Assembly (NCBI GenBank): GCA_017555585.1 | Contig: JAFZGA010000004.1 | Span: 34,040-98,039, forward strand | Direction: 5' to 3' | Length of the DNA stretch: 64,000 nt | Origin: Bacteroidaceae bacterium | Lineage (GTDB): Bacteria > Bacteroidota > Bacteroidia > Bacteroidales > Bacteroidaceae | Position numbers and translations under genes: made by a program | In this document: piece by piece, positions 14,498 through 24,220 of the stretch | Numbering within the stretch: the stretch's first letter is position 1 | How the letters are laid out: each line of letters opens with the position of its first letter | Notes under the pieces: model-generated | The model's input: the letters and a program-made list of their open reading frames with translations, nothing else | The model's database searches: none | What the model was told of the DNA's origin: nothing

Positions 14498-17412
14498 TAT
14501 TTCGTTGACGGGGTAAAATTCTTGGAAGAACCGCCGGTTGCAGTTCCACCCACCAGGAAGACTCCATCGAAACAGCTGTTGGTTGCGCCAGTGACAGATG
14601 TCACACCGTACATGATAGTATGAGACGAAGAAGAAACAAACTCGGGCGACGAGAGCAACACCGTTGCACTGTTCACGCTGTTCGGACATTTATACGAAAA
14701 GATAACAGCCCCTGAATTGTTCTTTACTGTAATGTACTTTCCCTGAGATACAGTAACCGAAGAGACCGTAGCATATGGCTGGGTAGCCGATGTGGGGTTA
14801 CTTGTTGCACCGCCGGTACCGACCATTATACCGTCGTTTATGACGAATCGGTTCTGATCACAGTCGAACCCTTCCTCTGGAGTATTTGAACCTGAGCTAA
14901 GTGTAACTCCGCCATTTATAGTTATCGTTCCATTTGAATCAATACCGTCATTATTGGAAGCATGGCTGTAGATATAGCCACCATTAATGACCAATTCGCT
15001 CTTGGCATTTATACCATCATCATAGGTATTACACTCTATTATACCTCCATTTATAGTCATTATTGCCTTACTTTCTATTCCCTCACCACCATCATTGGCC
15101 GTTTGGGCATAGATTTTTCCACTGTTTATCACAACATTGGCCGCACCTTTTATAGCCTTCGGTGCAGCATTGAAACCGCTGTTCATTCCGCCGCCCATAC
15201 CGCCAGGAAAGCCGCCACCACCGCTACCTGAAGATGTTCCCAATGAAGTGCCTTCGGTAATCGATGATATTGACAGCAGATCGTCACTTGCGTCGCTATT
15301 GCCTATTGTCAATAGGCCACCGGCAACAACACCTTTGCTACCGTTTCCTTTTGCAGTACAATTCAATGTTCCACCAAGCAGGTTGACAGCGACATCACCC
15401 TTAAGGCATTTTGTAGAATAGTAATCGGTACCGGTAGTTGCAGTATATGAAGCACCTGCACCTGAAATGATAATATTGACAGTTCCACCGTTCATTGTCA
15501 ATTCACCGTCAGCAGATATTCCCATACCACCCTGCCCTGTAGCGGTTATTTCTATTTCACCACCATTTATTGTCAATGTGCCATCGCTCTTAATCGCAGT
15601 ACAGTATGATGGATCATTGGCAATGACCTTTGCTGTTCCCGTTGTGTTTATGACAAGCTTTCCACCATTGAACAGTGCATTCATATCAACTTTTATACCT
15701 TTAGACTCACAGCCACTCATATTGATGACATGCTCACCACCCGACAACAGGAAATTTCCATCACACTTTATTCCCGCTGCCTTGTATGAATCCTCGGTAG
15801 ATGAACCTAAAGAGGCTGAACCGCCTTCATAGTTCGAAGTAACGTCATTCAATGTATATGTACGAGTAGTACCTGACGTAGAATATGACGATGAAATCTG
15901 GTAATATCTGTCAGAGGATACTCCTGTAAAAGTAGAACTCTGTATTGTATAGGTAGTTCTACCATTTGAATAGTTATCACTCTTAAAATAATATGTACCT
16001 GCTACTTCCGAACCAAAATCATAATAATAGAATTGGGTATTATTGACAGTAACCTTTTGCGACAATGTTGCCACATGCGCTCCACTGTTGTCATAAAGGT
16101 ATACATTTCCCCACACCGAAGATGTACCTCCCGGACGGTTGGACGATGTAGGAACACTTACATAGACCACATAGCTCTTTTTTTCTTCCACAACAGTATC
16201 GTCACCAGACGTTGCGGGATCGTATGTCCTGCTGTCACCGCTACATGACACGGATACTGATCCGCCTACAATATTGACATCAATGTCGGCAGAGATTCCG
16301 CGACCGGCAACACCTGAGGCATTAAGTTCTAACATTCCACCATAAAGATTGAATGTCGAGTCACATTTTATACATGTCGAATACGACGGATCATTATCGA
16401 CAAGTACGGTATTTCCTGTAGCTGTTATCGATATTGTTCCTGCTGTCATATTCACATTGTTACCGCTCTTGATACCCTTCGAAGCCTCACCGGTAACAAG
16501 AACAGTAACATCAGAACCTCCGAGAACAACATCTATACCGGCCTTTATACCTTTCACGTCATCGCCGGGTGCAGTTAAATTCACGTTGCCACCAAGCAAC
16601 TTCACATAACCGTCACAATCTATTCCATCACGGGCAGCATTCAAGTAGAGCGTTCCACCTTTTACAACAATAGAATCATTTGCATGAAATGCGTCACTGG
16701 CGGCACTTTCTACAGTTACAGTACCGCCACGTACCTCTATATAATCGTCGCTGCAAACGGCATGTTTATTATTTCCATTTATAACAAGAGTTCCGCCACC
16801 CTCGAATATTATCTGTCCTTCGCTGAAGAAAGCAGCCTTTTCATCTTCTCCCGACACATAGCTGTAATCAACGGCATCGGTAATAGTATTTACAGTGCCG
16901 TCAGCAAGAAAAACGCGGGCACGTTTCTTGCACTGGCTGTTTATGGAAGCACCGGTAGCATTTGTCAGTTCAAGACCATTCAGAAACAGATTATACTTCT
17001 TGACACCATATATCTTGAAACAACCATCATCACTCTTTCCTTCAAGAGTATAATCGATTTCTCTCGACGATGACGAACGTACCGACACCTTTGCACCATC
17101 TATTTCCACTGCTATGCTGTCAAAAGCAAAAGGATTTTCAACCACGGCCCTGTTTCCCGAATATGTAACAGCGACATCCGCCGGCAGTATACCATATTTA
17201 ATACTATCAATGGAAGATATTGCAACAGATTCCCTGCGACCTTCAAAAACAACCCACAGGAGGTCATTTGCGTCATCAAAAAGCACACTGTCTATACGCT
17301 CCAATGCAAGGCATTTAATCTCGCCGTTGTTTATATGGAACTTAATATCCTTGTCGGCATACGAAGTGACAGCCGACATGAATATCACTAAAAATAACAA
17401 TAGTTTTCTCAT
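14497..17412 (-). CDS. secreted carbohydrate-binding domain (Cthe_2159-like) beta-helix protein
   Basis: A 971-residue exported protein with signal peptide MRKLLLFLVIFMSAVTSYA and an N-terminal segment containing ALERIDSVLFDD and SSIDSIKYG. The rest is many short repeats of the form GGxxxI...GI(D/K)xD, as in the Cthe_2159 carbohydrate-binding family, a right-handed beta-helix reported to bind acidic polysaccharide and cellulose. Two long segments are duplicates (around NDPSY at residues 337 and 596). A Gly-rich loop (GGGGFPGGMGGGMNSGF) lies near residue 730. The start overlaps the stop of the upstream small gene as ATGA. Ligand not readable. Confidence 0.82.
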   Translation of the reverse strand: MRKLLLFLVIFMSAVTSYADKDIKFHINNGEIKCLALERIDSVLFDDANDLLWVVFEGRRESVAISSIDSIKYGILPADVAVTYSGNRAVVENPFAFDSIAVEIDGAKVSVRSSSSREIDYTLEGKSDDGCFKIYGVKKYNLFLNGLELTNATGASINSQCKKRARVFLADGTVNTITDAVDYSYVSGEDEKAAFFSEGQIIFEGGGTLVINGNNKHAVCSDDYIEVRGGTVTVESAASDAFHANDSIVVKGGTLYLNAARDGIDCDGYVKLLGGNVNLTAPGDDVKGIKAGIDVVLGGSDVTVLVTGEASKGIKSGNNVNMTAGTISITATGNTVLVDNDPSYSTCIKCDSTFNLYGGMLELNASGVAGRGISADIDVNIVGGSVSVSCSGDSRTYDPATSGDDTVVEEKKSYVVYVSVPTSSNRPGGTSSVWGNVYLYDNSGAHVATLSQKVTVNNTQFYYYDFGSEVAGTYYFKSDNYSNGRTTYTIQSSTFTGVSSDRYYQISSSYSTSGTTRTYTLNDVTSNYEGGSASLGSSTEDSYKAAGIKCDGNFLLSGGEHVINMSGCESKGIKVDMNALFNGGKLVINTTGTAKVIANDPSYCTAIKSDGTLTINGGEIEITATGQGGMGISADGELTMNGGTVNIIISGAGASYTATTGTDYYSTKCLKGDVAVNLLGGTLNCTAKGNGSKGVVAGGLLTIGNSDASDDLLSISSITEGTSLGTSSGSGGGGFPGGMGGGMNSGFNAAPKAIKGAANVVINSGKIYAQTANDGGEGIESKAIMTINGGIIECNTYDDGINAKSELVINGGYIYSHASNNDGIDSNGTITINGGVTLSSGSNTPEEGFDCDQNRFVINDGIMVGTGGATSNPTSATQPYATVSSVTVSQGKYITVKNNSGAVIFSYKCPNSVNSATVLLSSPEFVSSSSHTIMYGVTSVTGATNSCFDGVFLVGGTATGGSSKNFTPSTK

Positions 17413-17879
17413 CGGTTCACAATTTTGTATACTTGACCATTAACGTTCAAGACATAGACACCTTTGGCAAATCGGGACATGTCAATCACACATTCGCCAC
17501 AACAGGAAGTACCATACACAATCTTGCCGTCAGATGTAAACAACAGCACCGATTGGTATGACGAGGCATTTATTATCAGATTACTGCCTTCAATTCTACA
17601 GGAAGCCACAATTCCGAATGGCAGAATCGATGTCGTACCATCTCCATCGACATAGCCGAATGTCATCAGAGAGATATTGTCGGTATCATAGCTCTTTGTA
17701 GAGCCATCTTTCATATCCAGCACCATAATTCCGTCCTCAAAACGTATACATTTGATTTCTGCAAATGAAGATGACGAAATCCCGAAAACTGTCTTTACAA
17801 CAATTCCATTGTCGGCTGCCGAAAACGCCTGAACAGAAAAGAGCAATACAAAGAGCATGCCCAGCAACATTTTCCTCAT
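17409..17879 (-). CDS. small secreted protein with T9SS-type C-terminal sorting-like region
   Basis: A 156-residue protein with signal peptide MRKMLLGMLFVLLFSVQAFSA. The N-terminal half contains DGIMVLDMKDGSTKSY and ISLMTFG, a two-strand motif shared with other secreted proteins here. The last 70 residues resemble the Por/T9SS tail: SVLLFTSDGKIVYG ... FAKGVYVLNVNGQVYKIVNR. Almost nothing lies between the two parts, so it is a near-minimal cargo. It overlaps the 971-residue protein gene by ATGA. The gene pair 36731-37195/35997-36734 has the same layout. Confidence 0.75.
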   Translation of the reverse strand: MRKMLLGMLFVLLFSVQAFSAADNGIVVKTVFGISSSSFAEIKCIRFEDGIMVLDMKDGSTKSYDTDNISLMTFGYVDGDGTTSILPFGIVASCRIEGSNLIINASSYQSVLLFTSDGKIVYGTSCCGECVIDMSRFAKGVYVLNVNGQVYKIVNR

Positions 17880-17901
17880 TATTTTACGTATTTTGTTTTT
17901 G

Positions 17902-17909
17902 CAAAAATA
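17902..17909 (-). promoter_or_regulatory. -7 box of the mini T9SS-tail/carbohydrate-binding operon
   Basis: TATTTTTG on the minus strand, 22 bases before the ATG of the small secreted protein. Confidence 0.5.
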
Positions 17910-18000
17910 CGAATAATTGTTATTGGAACCATCTGCTGAATATCCTTAATATGTATATCAGCTTTTTTTCAACATAAAGAAGATATTTTTTACGACAAAA

Positions 18001-18033
18001 ATAGAAGCGCGGAATCGAATTCCGCGCTTCTAT
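18001..18033 (-). terminator. terminator of the efflux operon
   Basis: Hairpin with perfect 15-bp arms ATAGAAGCGCGGAAT/ATTCCGCGCTTCTAT and loop CGA, directly after the RND pump stop codon, followed on the minus strand by a T-rich stretch. Confidence 0.8.
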
Positions 18034-18034
18034 T

Positions 18035-21000
18035 TTAAATCCAGTTCTTACGTACCAGCCAACGGTACACTATCGGTATTATGTAAATGTTCAGCAGTGT
18101 CGAGGACAATAATCCTCCAAGAACCACAACAGCCATAGGACTCTGAATTTCGTTGCCCGATGCCGAGCCGTTCATTATCATTGGTACGAGAGCCAAAGCC
18201 GAGGTAAATGCTGTCATCAGGATAGGTGTAAGACGGTCGACAGAGCCGGCAACGACAGCATTCTCGAGTGACACGCCATCGGCACGCAGATGCTGATAAC
18301 GCGATACAAGCAATATTCCGTTACGTGTTGCTATACCGAACAGTGTTATAAGTCCGATAATTGCAGGAATACTCATCACCGCCGAGGTGAAATATGTTGC
18401 AAGAATACCACCAATCAGTGCCAAAGGCAAATTGAGCAGTACAACAGCCGACAATGACGCACTCTTGAATTCGCTGTACAGCAAGACAAACACTACAAGA
18501 ATAGCTATGGCTGTTGTCAGCCACAATGTACGTGATGCTGATTCTGCACTCTCGAACTGTCCGCCGTATTCAAGACGATAACCCTCGTCGAGCGACAAAG
18601 ACTTTTCAAGATAGCCGGCAACACGTTCTACAGTTCCTGCGACATCACCGCTTGCTATGTTTGCCGACACCACAACCTTACGCTGTACATTCTCGCGGCT
18701 GATACTGCCCGGACCACCTACTGAAACAACAGATGCCACATCATCGAGCGCGACCTTTCCGTTCGGTGTGTCTATAAGGGCACGCTTGACGCCATCGATG
18801 CTTTCGGTATAGTCCTTATTAAGACGTATGATAAGGTCAAAACTACGTTCTTCTTCATATACGCTTCCCACCTTTTTGCCGGGGAATGCAGCCTCAATGA
18901 AACTGTTGAATTCACCCATTGTAATGCCATAGTATGCAAGCTTCTCCCTGTCGGCGCGTATCTGCAACTGCGGTGTTTCAACCTGCTGCTCCACATTCAC
19001 GTCGACAACCTCGGGGAAGGCCTTCAATAGTTCCTGTATCTCAGTTCCTTTACGGAAAAGGGTACTCAAATCGGGACCGAAGATTTTTATTGCAAGATCG
19101 GCCTGTGTTCCTGAAACCATGTGGTCGATACGGTGCTCAAGCGGTTGTCCCACTGAAGTAACCACACCGGGTATTGTCGCAAGGCGGGCACGTACCTCGG
19201 CAAGGAATTCCGCCTTGCTGCGTTTGTCAAGGGTAAAGTTCACATCTATCTCGGCACCGTTCGATGTCTGTGAGTGCTCGTCAAGTTCGCCACGTCCTGT
19301 GCGGCGCGCAGTACTTTCAACTTCAGGTATCTGCAAAAGCTCCCTTTCTATGGCAGCACCGAGCTTGTTGCTCTCCTCAAGAGAGACTCCCGGACGCGAT
19401 ACTGCCGAAATTGTCAAGGCCTTTTCATTGAATTCGGGCAGGAAGCTGCGTCCCATATCGGCAAACAGGAACAGACATGCCACAAACAACACCACAACAG
19501 CAGAAACCACATATTTTGCATGTGCAAGCAGCCATTGCAATGATTTCCGGTAGCTGTCAAGCAACCATTTGTCAACCCAATTCTTCTTCTCGTTCCTGGT
19601 AAGGTATTTCTCATCGGAAAGCATGAGCTTACACAGCAGCGGTGTCACAGTCATGGCCACTACAAGCGACATTACCAGTGCTATAAGGTAGGCAATACCC
19701 AATGGCTTGAGCATACGGCCCTCAAGACCGCTCAAGAAGAACAACGGTGTAAATGTCACCATTATTATGAGCGTTGCATGGATTATGGAAGCACGTATCT
19801 CCGATGATGCCTCGAACACGATATGCAATGCAGGCTGACGCTGCTCCTTGGGCAATGCATGATTCTCGCGCAGACGCTTATATACATTCTCGACATCAAT
19901 GATGGCATCGTCAACAAGCGAGCCAATGGCAATACACATACCGCCAAGAGTCATGGTATTTATATCCATTCCCAACAGATACAATACAATAACGGTTCCC
20001 AACAACGAAAGCGGAATCGCCAACAGCGATATTATTGTCGAGCGTATGCTGGTGAGGAACAGAAAAAGTACAAGTATGACACAAACAGCACCCTCTATGA
20101 GCGAACTGCCCACGTTATTCACTGATGCCTGTATATAGTCGGCCTGACGGAAAATCTTTGTATCAAGCACAACATCGGCAGGCAATGACTTTGCGATACT
20201 CTCGAGATTGCGTTCTATGTTCTGGGTTACACTGAGTGTATTTATACCCGGCTGCTTTGAAATGGAAAGTATTATCGAAGGTGTTGCATTCTGCGAAGCA
20301 TATCCCTGCTTTACTGCAGGAGCAACAACAACATCTGCCACATCAGCAACACGCACGACTGTTCCGTCAACAGCCTTTACCACAGTGCTGCCCAATTCTG
20401 CGACATCATTGCTTCGACCCATTCCGCGCAGATTATATTCATTGCCGAAGTCGCGCACGACACCAGCACCGATATTGACACTCATAGCCTCAGCAGCACC
20501 TTCAAGCTCACCCATCGTGACACCGTACATATCCATGCGGACAGGATCGGCAAGAACCTGGTATTGCTTGTAGTCACCACCGATGATTGTTACATTCGAC
20601 ACACCGCCTGTGGCAAGTATTGCAGGTTTCACAATCCATTCGGCAAGCGTACGCAGCTCCATCATTGATGTACTGTCGGACTGCATACCAATGAACATGA
20701 TTTCACCCATGACGCTCGATTGTGGAGCAAGCATTGGAGTTATACCCGAAGGCAACTGTTCCGACAGCAGGCTCATCTTTTCGCTGATGACCTGACGGGC
20801 ACGGTATATATCCATACCCCAATCGAATTCAACCCATACAAAAGAGAAACCCTGCGATGATGACGAACGCACCCTGCGTACATTGGTAGCTCCATTCACA
20901 GCGGTTTCTATAGGGAATGTCACAAGACGTTCAACCTCTTCGGGTGCCATATTCGACGCATCGGTGAGTATCACCACTGTAGGCATTGTAAGATCCGGGA

Positions 21001-21115
21001 ATACATCGACTTCGATCTTCTTTGCCGAATATATACCGCCAACTGTTACCAGCACCACTGCAAGCAACACCAGCAACTTATTGTTCAATGAGAACTTGAT
21101 TATCCTGTTCAGCAT
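18035..21115 (-). CDS. RND efflux pump, CusA/CzcA-like heavy-metal family
   Basis: Inner-membrane proton/substrate antiporter of 1026 residues. The N-terminus (LNRIIKFSLNNKLLVLLAVV ... DVFPDLTMPTVVI) and VERLVTFPIETAVNG match the HME subgroup. The TM4 motif SLVDDAIIDVEN near residue 400 carries the acidic residues used in proton relay. Twelve TM helices and two large periplasmic loops can be seen. It lies 11 bases after the adaptor gene, and no outer-membrane factor gene is present. The metal cannot be named from the sequence alone. Confidence 0.9.
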   Translation of the reverse strand: MLNRIIKFSLNNKLLVLLAVVLVTVGGIYSAKKIEVDVFPDLTMPTVVILTDASNMAPEEVERLVTFPIETAVNGATNVRRVRSSSSQGFSFVWVEFDWGMDIYRARQVISEKMSLLSEQLPSGITPMLAPQSSVMGEIMFIGMQSDSTSMMELRTLAEWIVKPAILATGGVSNVTIIGGDYKQYQVLADPVRMDMYGVTMGELEGAAEAMSVNIGAGVVRDFGNEYNLRGMGRSNDVAELGSTVVKAVDGTVVRVADVADVVVAPAVKQGYASQNATPSIILSISKQPGINTLSVTQNIERNLESIAKSLPADVVLDTKIFRQADYIQASVNNVGSSLIEGAVCVILVLFLFLTSIRSTIISLLAIPLSLLGTVIVLYLLGMDINTMTLGGMCIAIGSLVDDAIIDVENVYKRLRENHALPKEQRQPALHIVFEASSEIRASIIHATLIIMVTFTPLFFLSGLEGRMLKPLGIAYLIALVMSLVVAMTVTPLLCKLMLSDEKYLTRNEKKNWVDKWLLDSYRKSLQWLLAHAKYVVSAVVVLFVACLFLFADMGRSFLPEFNEKALTISAVSRPGVSLEESNKLGAAIERELLQIPEVESTARRTGRGELDEHSQTSNGAEIDVNFTLDKRSKAEFLAEVRARLATIPGVVTSVGQPLEHRIDHMVSGTQADLAIKIFGPDLSTLFRKGTEIQELLKAFPEVVDVNVEQQVETPQLQIRADREKLAYYGITMGEFNSFIEAAFPGKKVGSVYEEERSFDLIIRLNKDYTESIDGVKRALIDTPNGKVALDDVASVVSVGGPGSISRENVQRKVVVSANIASGDVAGTVERVAGYLEKSLSLDEGYRLEYGGQFESAESASRTLWLTTAIAILVVFVLLYSEFKSASLSAVVLLNLPLALIGGILATYFTSAVMSIPAIIGLITLFGIATRNGILLVSRYQHLRADGVSLENAVVAGSVDRLTPILMTAFTSALALVPMIMNGSASGNEIQSPMAVVVLGGLLSSTLLNIYIIPIVYRWLVRKNWI

Positions 21116-21126
21116 AGCGGTAATTT

Positions 21127-22704
21127 TTAATGGACATGACCTGCATGCGGATCGAGAGCCGCTGCACCCTGTGAAAGTTTAAGTACCACTGCACCCTTTG
21201 TCACGATACGTTCACCTGCATGCACACCACTGTGTACCTTAACCATCTGGCCGTCAGTAATACCTGTCGACACACTGCGTTTTTCAAAAGATACAGGATT
21301 GTTCTGTACAAACACAAAATAATTTCCCATCTCCTCGACAATGGCAGAGCGCGGTATAACGACATTCTCCACATTCATGTTTTCCGATGCAAGATAAAGC
21401 GTAACGATGCTGCCTGGCACAACACCGTCAATATTTCCGGCTGTTAGAGTGACAGGAATCATGTTGCAGCCGTTTACGGCATTACCTACGGCAAGCACAT
21501 TCTTGTCTATACCATTTATAGAATATACATCGCCTGACGGCAACTCCACATTCACGCTCTTTATGTTACGCAACTGCTGCGAATAACGCACGGGCAGTTC
21601 TGCGACAACATTCACATCACCCTCGCGCTGTATTGTGGCAAGCGGTGTTCCCGGCTGCACATAGTCGCCGTTTGCGACAAGCATTTCGGCAACAAATCCA
21701 TCAAGTGGAGAGCGCAAGCATACTTTGCCATCGCCAAAGCTGCGCTGCATGCTTGCATAGCGTGCCTCGGCACGACGATAAGCAGCCTCGGCAGCCTGAT
21801 ATTCACGCTCCGACACAATCTTATCGATGAAAAGAAGTTTTTTTCGCTCATAGTCCGACTTGGATAGTATATATTCACTTTCCGCTTCGGCATATTTTAC
21901 AGCAGCATCATTATCGGTGACATCACCGCCTTCTAGGTAGAACAGCGGTTCATCGGCAACAACATCCTTGCCTTCTACAATATTTCCGGCAAACTGCACC
22001 TTGCCGCTTGTTGTCGCCACAATATTAGTGAAATTGTCAGGAACAGCAACAACCTTTGCTGCAACCTTTACAACACCGTCGAAAGAACTTTTACCGACAA
22101 CCTCTGTAGCGAAATCTATTTTCCAGCTCTGCTCCTTGCTGAACTGTACATCGCCATGTTTTCCTTCGGTTTGTTCACCATGTCCCGGGTGGGGAGCATG
22201 AGAGTGCGAATGACCATGAGAATGTCCATGTGAAGCATGGTCATGGCTATGGACATGTCCCTCGTGCGACTCGTGGGAATGATCGTGGTTACATGCCTCG
22301 CTGTGTGCATGCTCGACATCAACATCAAAGTGTGCATGCTCACCGGCTATATCGATATAGATGGTTCCATGTCCCGAGGTTTCGGGAACAAAATCAAAAT
22401 GATATACACCTTTGCTTCCTGCATTGGCTGTAGCCGTCAACCTCTTGCCTCCTACATTAAGCAGCAGTTCCGCCTTTTCACTGTCAGTCGGTTTGAAGTT
22501 GGCGAGATCTGTAGCATACAATGTAATGCACGATTTCTTACCGGCTTCAAGCCCCTCGTGCTGCATAAAAAGTTCCATATTATTGGTGTATGCAGTAAAG
22601 GAGTGCATGTGAGCATGGTCGTGGTGTTCCACTTTCTCACTGTGGTTATCACCGGCACACCCTAGAAGCGCAAAAAATATTGCCGAAAATAGTATCTTTT
22701 TCAT
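21127..22704 (-). CDS. RND efflux periplasmic adaptor with His-rich region (CusB-like lipoprotein)
   Basis: Membrane-fusion adaptor of 525 residues. The start is the ATG at 22704, giving a lipoprotein signal with FFALLGC; an upstream in-frame codon at 22770 would mask it. Residues about 20-140 form an extra N-terminal domain. A very His-rich linker (HSHDHASHGHSHGHSHSH, about 60 residues) follows. Then come barrel-sandwich and coiled-coil elements (LRSPLDGFVAEMLVANGDYV; YERKKLLFIDKIVSEREYQ) and the C-terminal domain. The His region could bind or buffer Zn, Cu, Ni or Co. Precedes the pump gene. Confidence 0.88.
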   Translation of the reverse strand: MKKILFSAIFFALLGCAGDNHSEKVEHHDHAHMHSFTAYTNNMELFMQHEGLEAGKKSCITLYATDLANFKPTDSEKAELLLNVGGKRLTATANAGSKGVYHFDFVPETSGHGTIYIDIAGEHAHFDVDVEHAHSEACNHDHSHESHEGHVHSHDHASHGHSHGHSHSHAPHPGHGEQTEGKHGDVQFSKEQSWKIDFATEVVGKSSFDGVVKVAAKVVAVPDNFTNIVATTSGKVQFAGNIVEGKDVVADEPLFYLEGGDVTDNDAAVKYAEAESEYILSKSDYERKKLLFIDKIVSEREYQAAEAAYRRAEARYASMQRSFGDGKVCLRSPLDGFVAEMLVANGDYVQPGTPLATIQREGDVNVVAELPVRYSQQLRNIKSVNVELPSGDVYSINGIDKNVLAVGNAVNGCNMIPVTLTAGNIDGVVPGSIVTLYLASENMNVENVVIPRSAIVEEMGNYFVFVQNNPVSFEKRSVSTGITDGQMVKVHSGVHAGERIVTKGAVVLKLSQGAAALDPHAGHVH

Positions 22705-22742
22705 AGTATATCCAAGAATATATTTTATCCTTAACAATTTAT

Positions 22743-23669
22743 TTATCTGTTTCTGTATCTTGCAGCCCACTCCTTATCGACATAATTCTCGATAAGCGTA
22801 CATGCATGGGCACTGAAATCGAGTCCGCATGAAATTATTCTGTTCCACTGCTCATTGTCCAAAGATGAGAATGTCTCATTTTCAGTCAAAGCAGATAGTA
22901 AACCGTAAACAACTCCTGCATTGAAATTGTCACCGGCACCGACTGTACTCACCACATCAACTTTCTTGACCGGAAAAACTGCAGAATGATTCTTTGTAAA
23001 GAGTTTCACATCGCCGTCGCCACTTGTAAAGATGAACTCAGGACAGTAGAATTTTATCTTCTCCTTATATATCTTCTCGGCATCGGTCATCTCGTAGAGA
23101 TAGTTGAAATCATCGGCTGAGCCACGTACAATATCGGCAAACTCAAGATTTTCAATGAGAGCCTCGCCCAATTTTATACGTTCTGCAACATGGTTCTTGC
23201 GGAAGTTTATATCATAGTACAGAATTGCCCCACATTCCTTCGCGTATTCAAGAAAAGCTTTTGTCTTGTCACGCAACACAGGATTAAGCACAAAATATGA
23301 GCCGTAAAGGACAATATCTCCCTTTTCTATCTTTGGAAAATCGACTTCGAGACGGTTGTTGGGATAATCCTTATAGAAGAGATATTCGGCATCGTTCCTT
23401 TCGTTCAGGAAAGCAAGTGCAAGCGGCGACTTTCCGCCTGAGAAACAGCACACTGCAGAGGCATCGACACCACTGTCACGCAGATGCGACAGTATTATCT
23501 CGCCAATCCTGTCATCACCGACCTCGCTGATGAATGCCGCGTCGGCACCGGCACGGCCAAGTGATATCATACTGTTATATACCGAACCGCCTGGAACTGC
23601 CTTCACCGGCTGTCCGTTCTTGAAAAGTATATCAAAGACTGTTTCTCCTATTCCTATAACCTTACTCAT
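22743..23669 (-). CDS. PfkB-family carbohydrate kinase
   Basis: ATP-dependent sugar kinase of 308 residues; fructokinase is the likeliest subgroup. The N-terminal motif GGSVYNSMISLGRAGADAAF and the C-terminal signature STVGAGDNFNAG with catalytic Asp are intact. It overlaps the LOG-family gene by 8 bases, so the two are coupled. Substrate not determined; the neighbours give no sugar pathway. Confidence 0.88.
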   Translation of the reverse strand: MSKVIGIGETVFDILFKNGQPVKAVPGGSVYNSMISLGRAGADAAFISEVGDDRIGEIILSHLRDSGVDASAVCCFSGGKSPLALAFLNERNDAEYLFYKDYPNNRLEVDFPKIEKGDIVLYGSYFVLNPVLRDKTKAFLEYAKECGAILYYDINFRKNHVAERIKLGEALIENLEFADIVRGSADDFNYLYEMTDAEKIYKEKIKFYCPEFIFTSGDGDVKLFTKNHSAVFPVKKVDVVSTVGAGDNFNAGVVYGLLSALTENETFSSLDNEQWNRIISCGLDFSAHACTLIENYVDKEWAARYRNR

Positions 23670-24219
23670 TTATTGCCTCATTTATCAATGTTTCCAACTC
23701 CCCGATACTGTTTGCCACCGGCATGAAGCAGGGAACATTTCCCCTGATGAAGCCATCGTCATTGAACCGGTCCAACATATCCGTAAGGGGATCCCAAAAA
23801 CCGTTTACATTATAAAGTACCACACGTTTTTTGTGATAACCAATTGTTGCAGCAGCCATGACATGAAAAATCTCATCAAGAGTACCTATGCCACCAGGCA
23901 GAGCCACAAGGATATCACTCTTTGCCAACATTATATCCTTACGTTCACTCAAATTACGGCAAGGAATCTTTTCGTCGAGCAATGTGCTTACCCTGTCGCG
24001 TTCAACAAGAATATCGGGAACTACTCCTACTATACGTGCTCCGGCGTTCTTCGCAGCTCTTGCCGTAGCCTCCATGAGCCCGAAACGGGCACCGCCATAT
24101 ACCAATGCCGCTCCCATACGGCCAAGCATTGCGCCCACCTCGGCTACCGCCTCGAAATATCCCGGAGAAATATTTTCCGATGCTGCACAAAACACAGCTA
24201 CACTCTTTTCCTTTGCCAT
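23662..24219 (-). CDS. LOG family protein (TIGR00730-type nucleotide phosphoribohydrolase)
   Basis: A 185-residue Rossmann-like enzyme with the motif PGGIGTLDE, GGARFGLM and the N-terminus KSVAVFCAASENISPGYF. Relatives hydrolyse nucleoside monophosphates to the base and ribose 5-phosphate; older annotations call them lysine decarboxylase, which the sequence does not support. It lies one base after the ABC exporter gene and overlaps the sugar kinase gene. Confidence 0.9.
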   Translation of the reverse strand: MAKEKSVAVFCAASENISPGYFEAVAEVGAMLGRMGAALVYGGARFGLMEATARAAKNAGARIVGVVPDILVERDRVSTLLDEKIPCRNLSERKDIMLAKSDILVALPGGIGTLDEIFHVMAAATIGYHKKRVVLYNVNGFWDPLTDMLDRFNDDGFIRGNVPCFMPVANSIGELETLINEAINE

Positions 24220-24220
24220 A

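Noticed and set aside
23662-24219. Lysine decarboxylase, the older name for LOG-family proteins
   Set aside because: PGGIGTLDE and the short length fit nucleotide phosphoribohydrolases; there is no PLP-binding decarboxylase domain.
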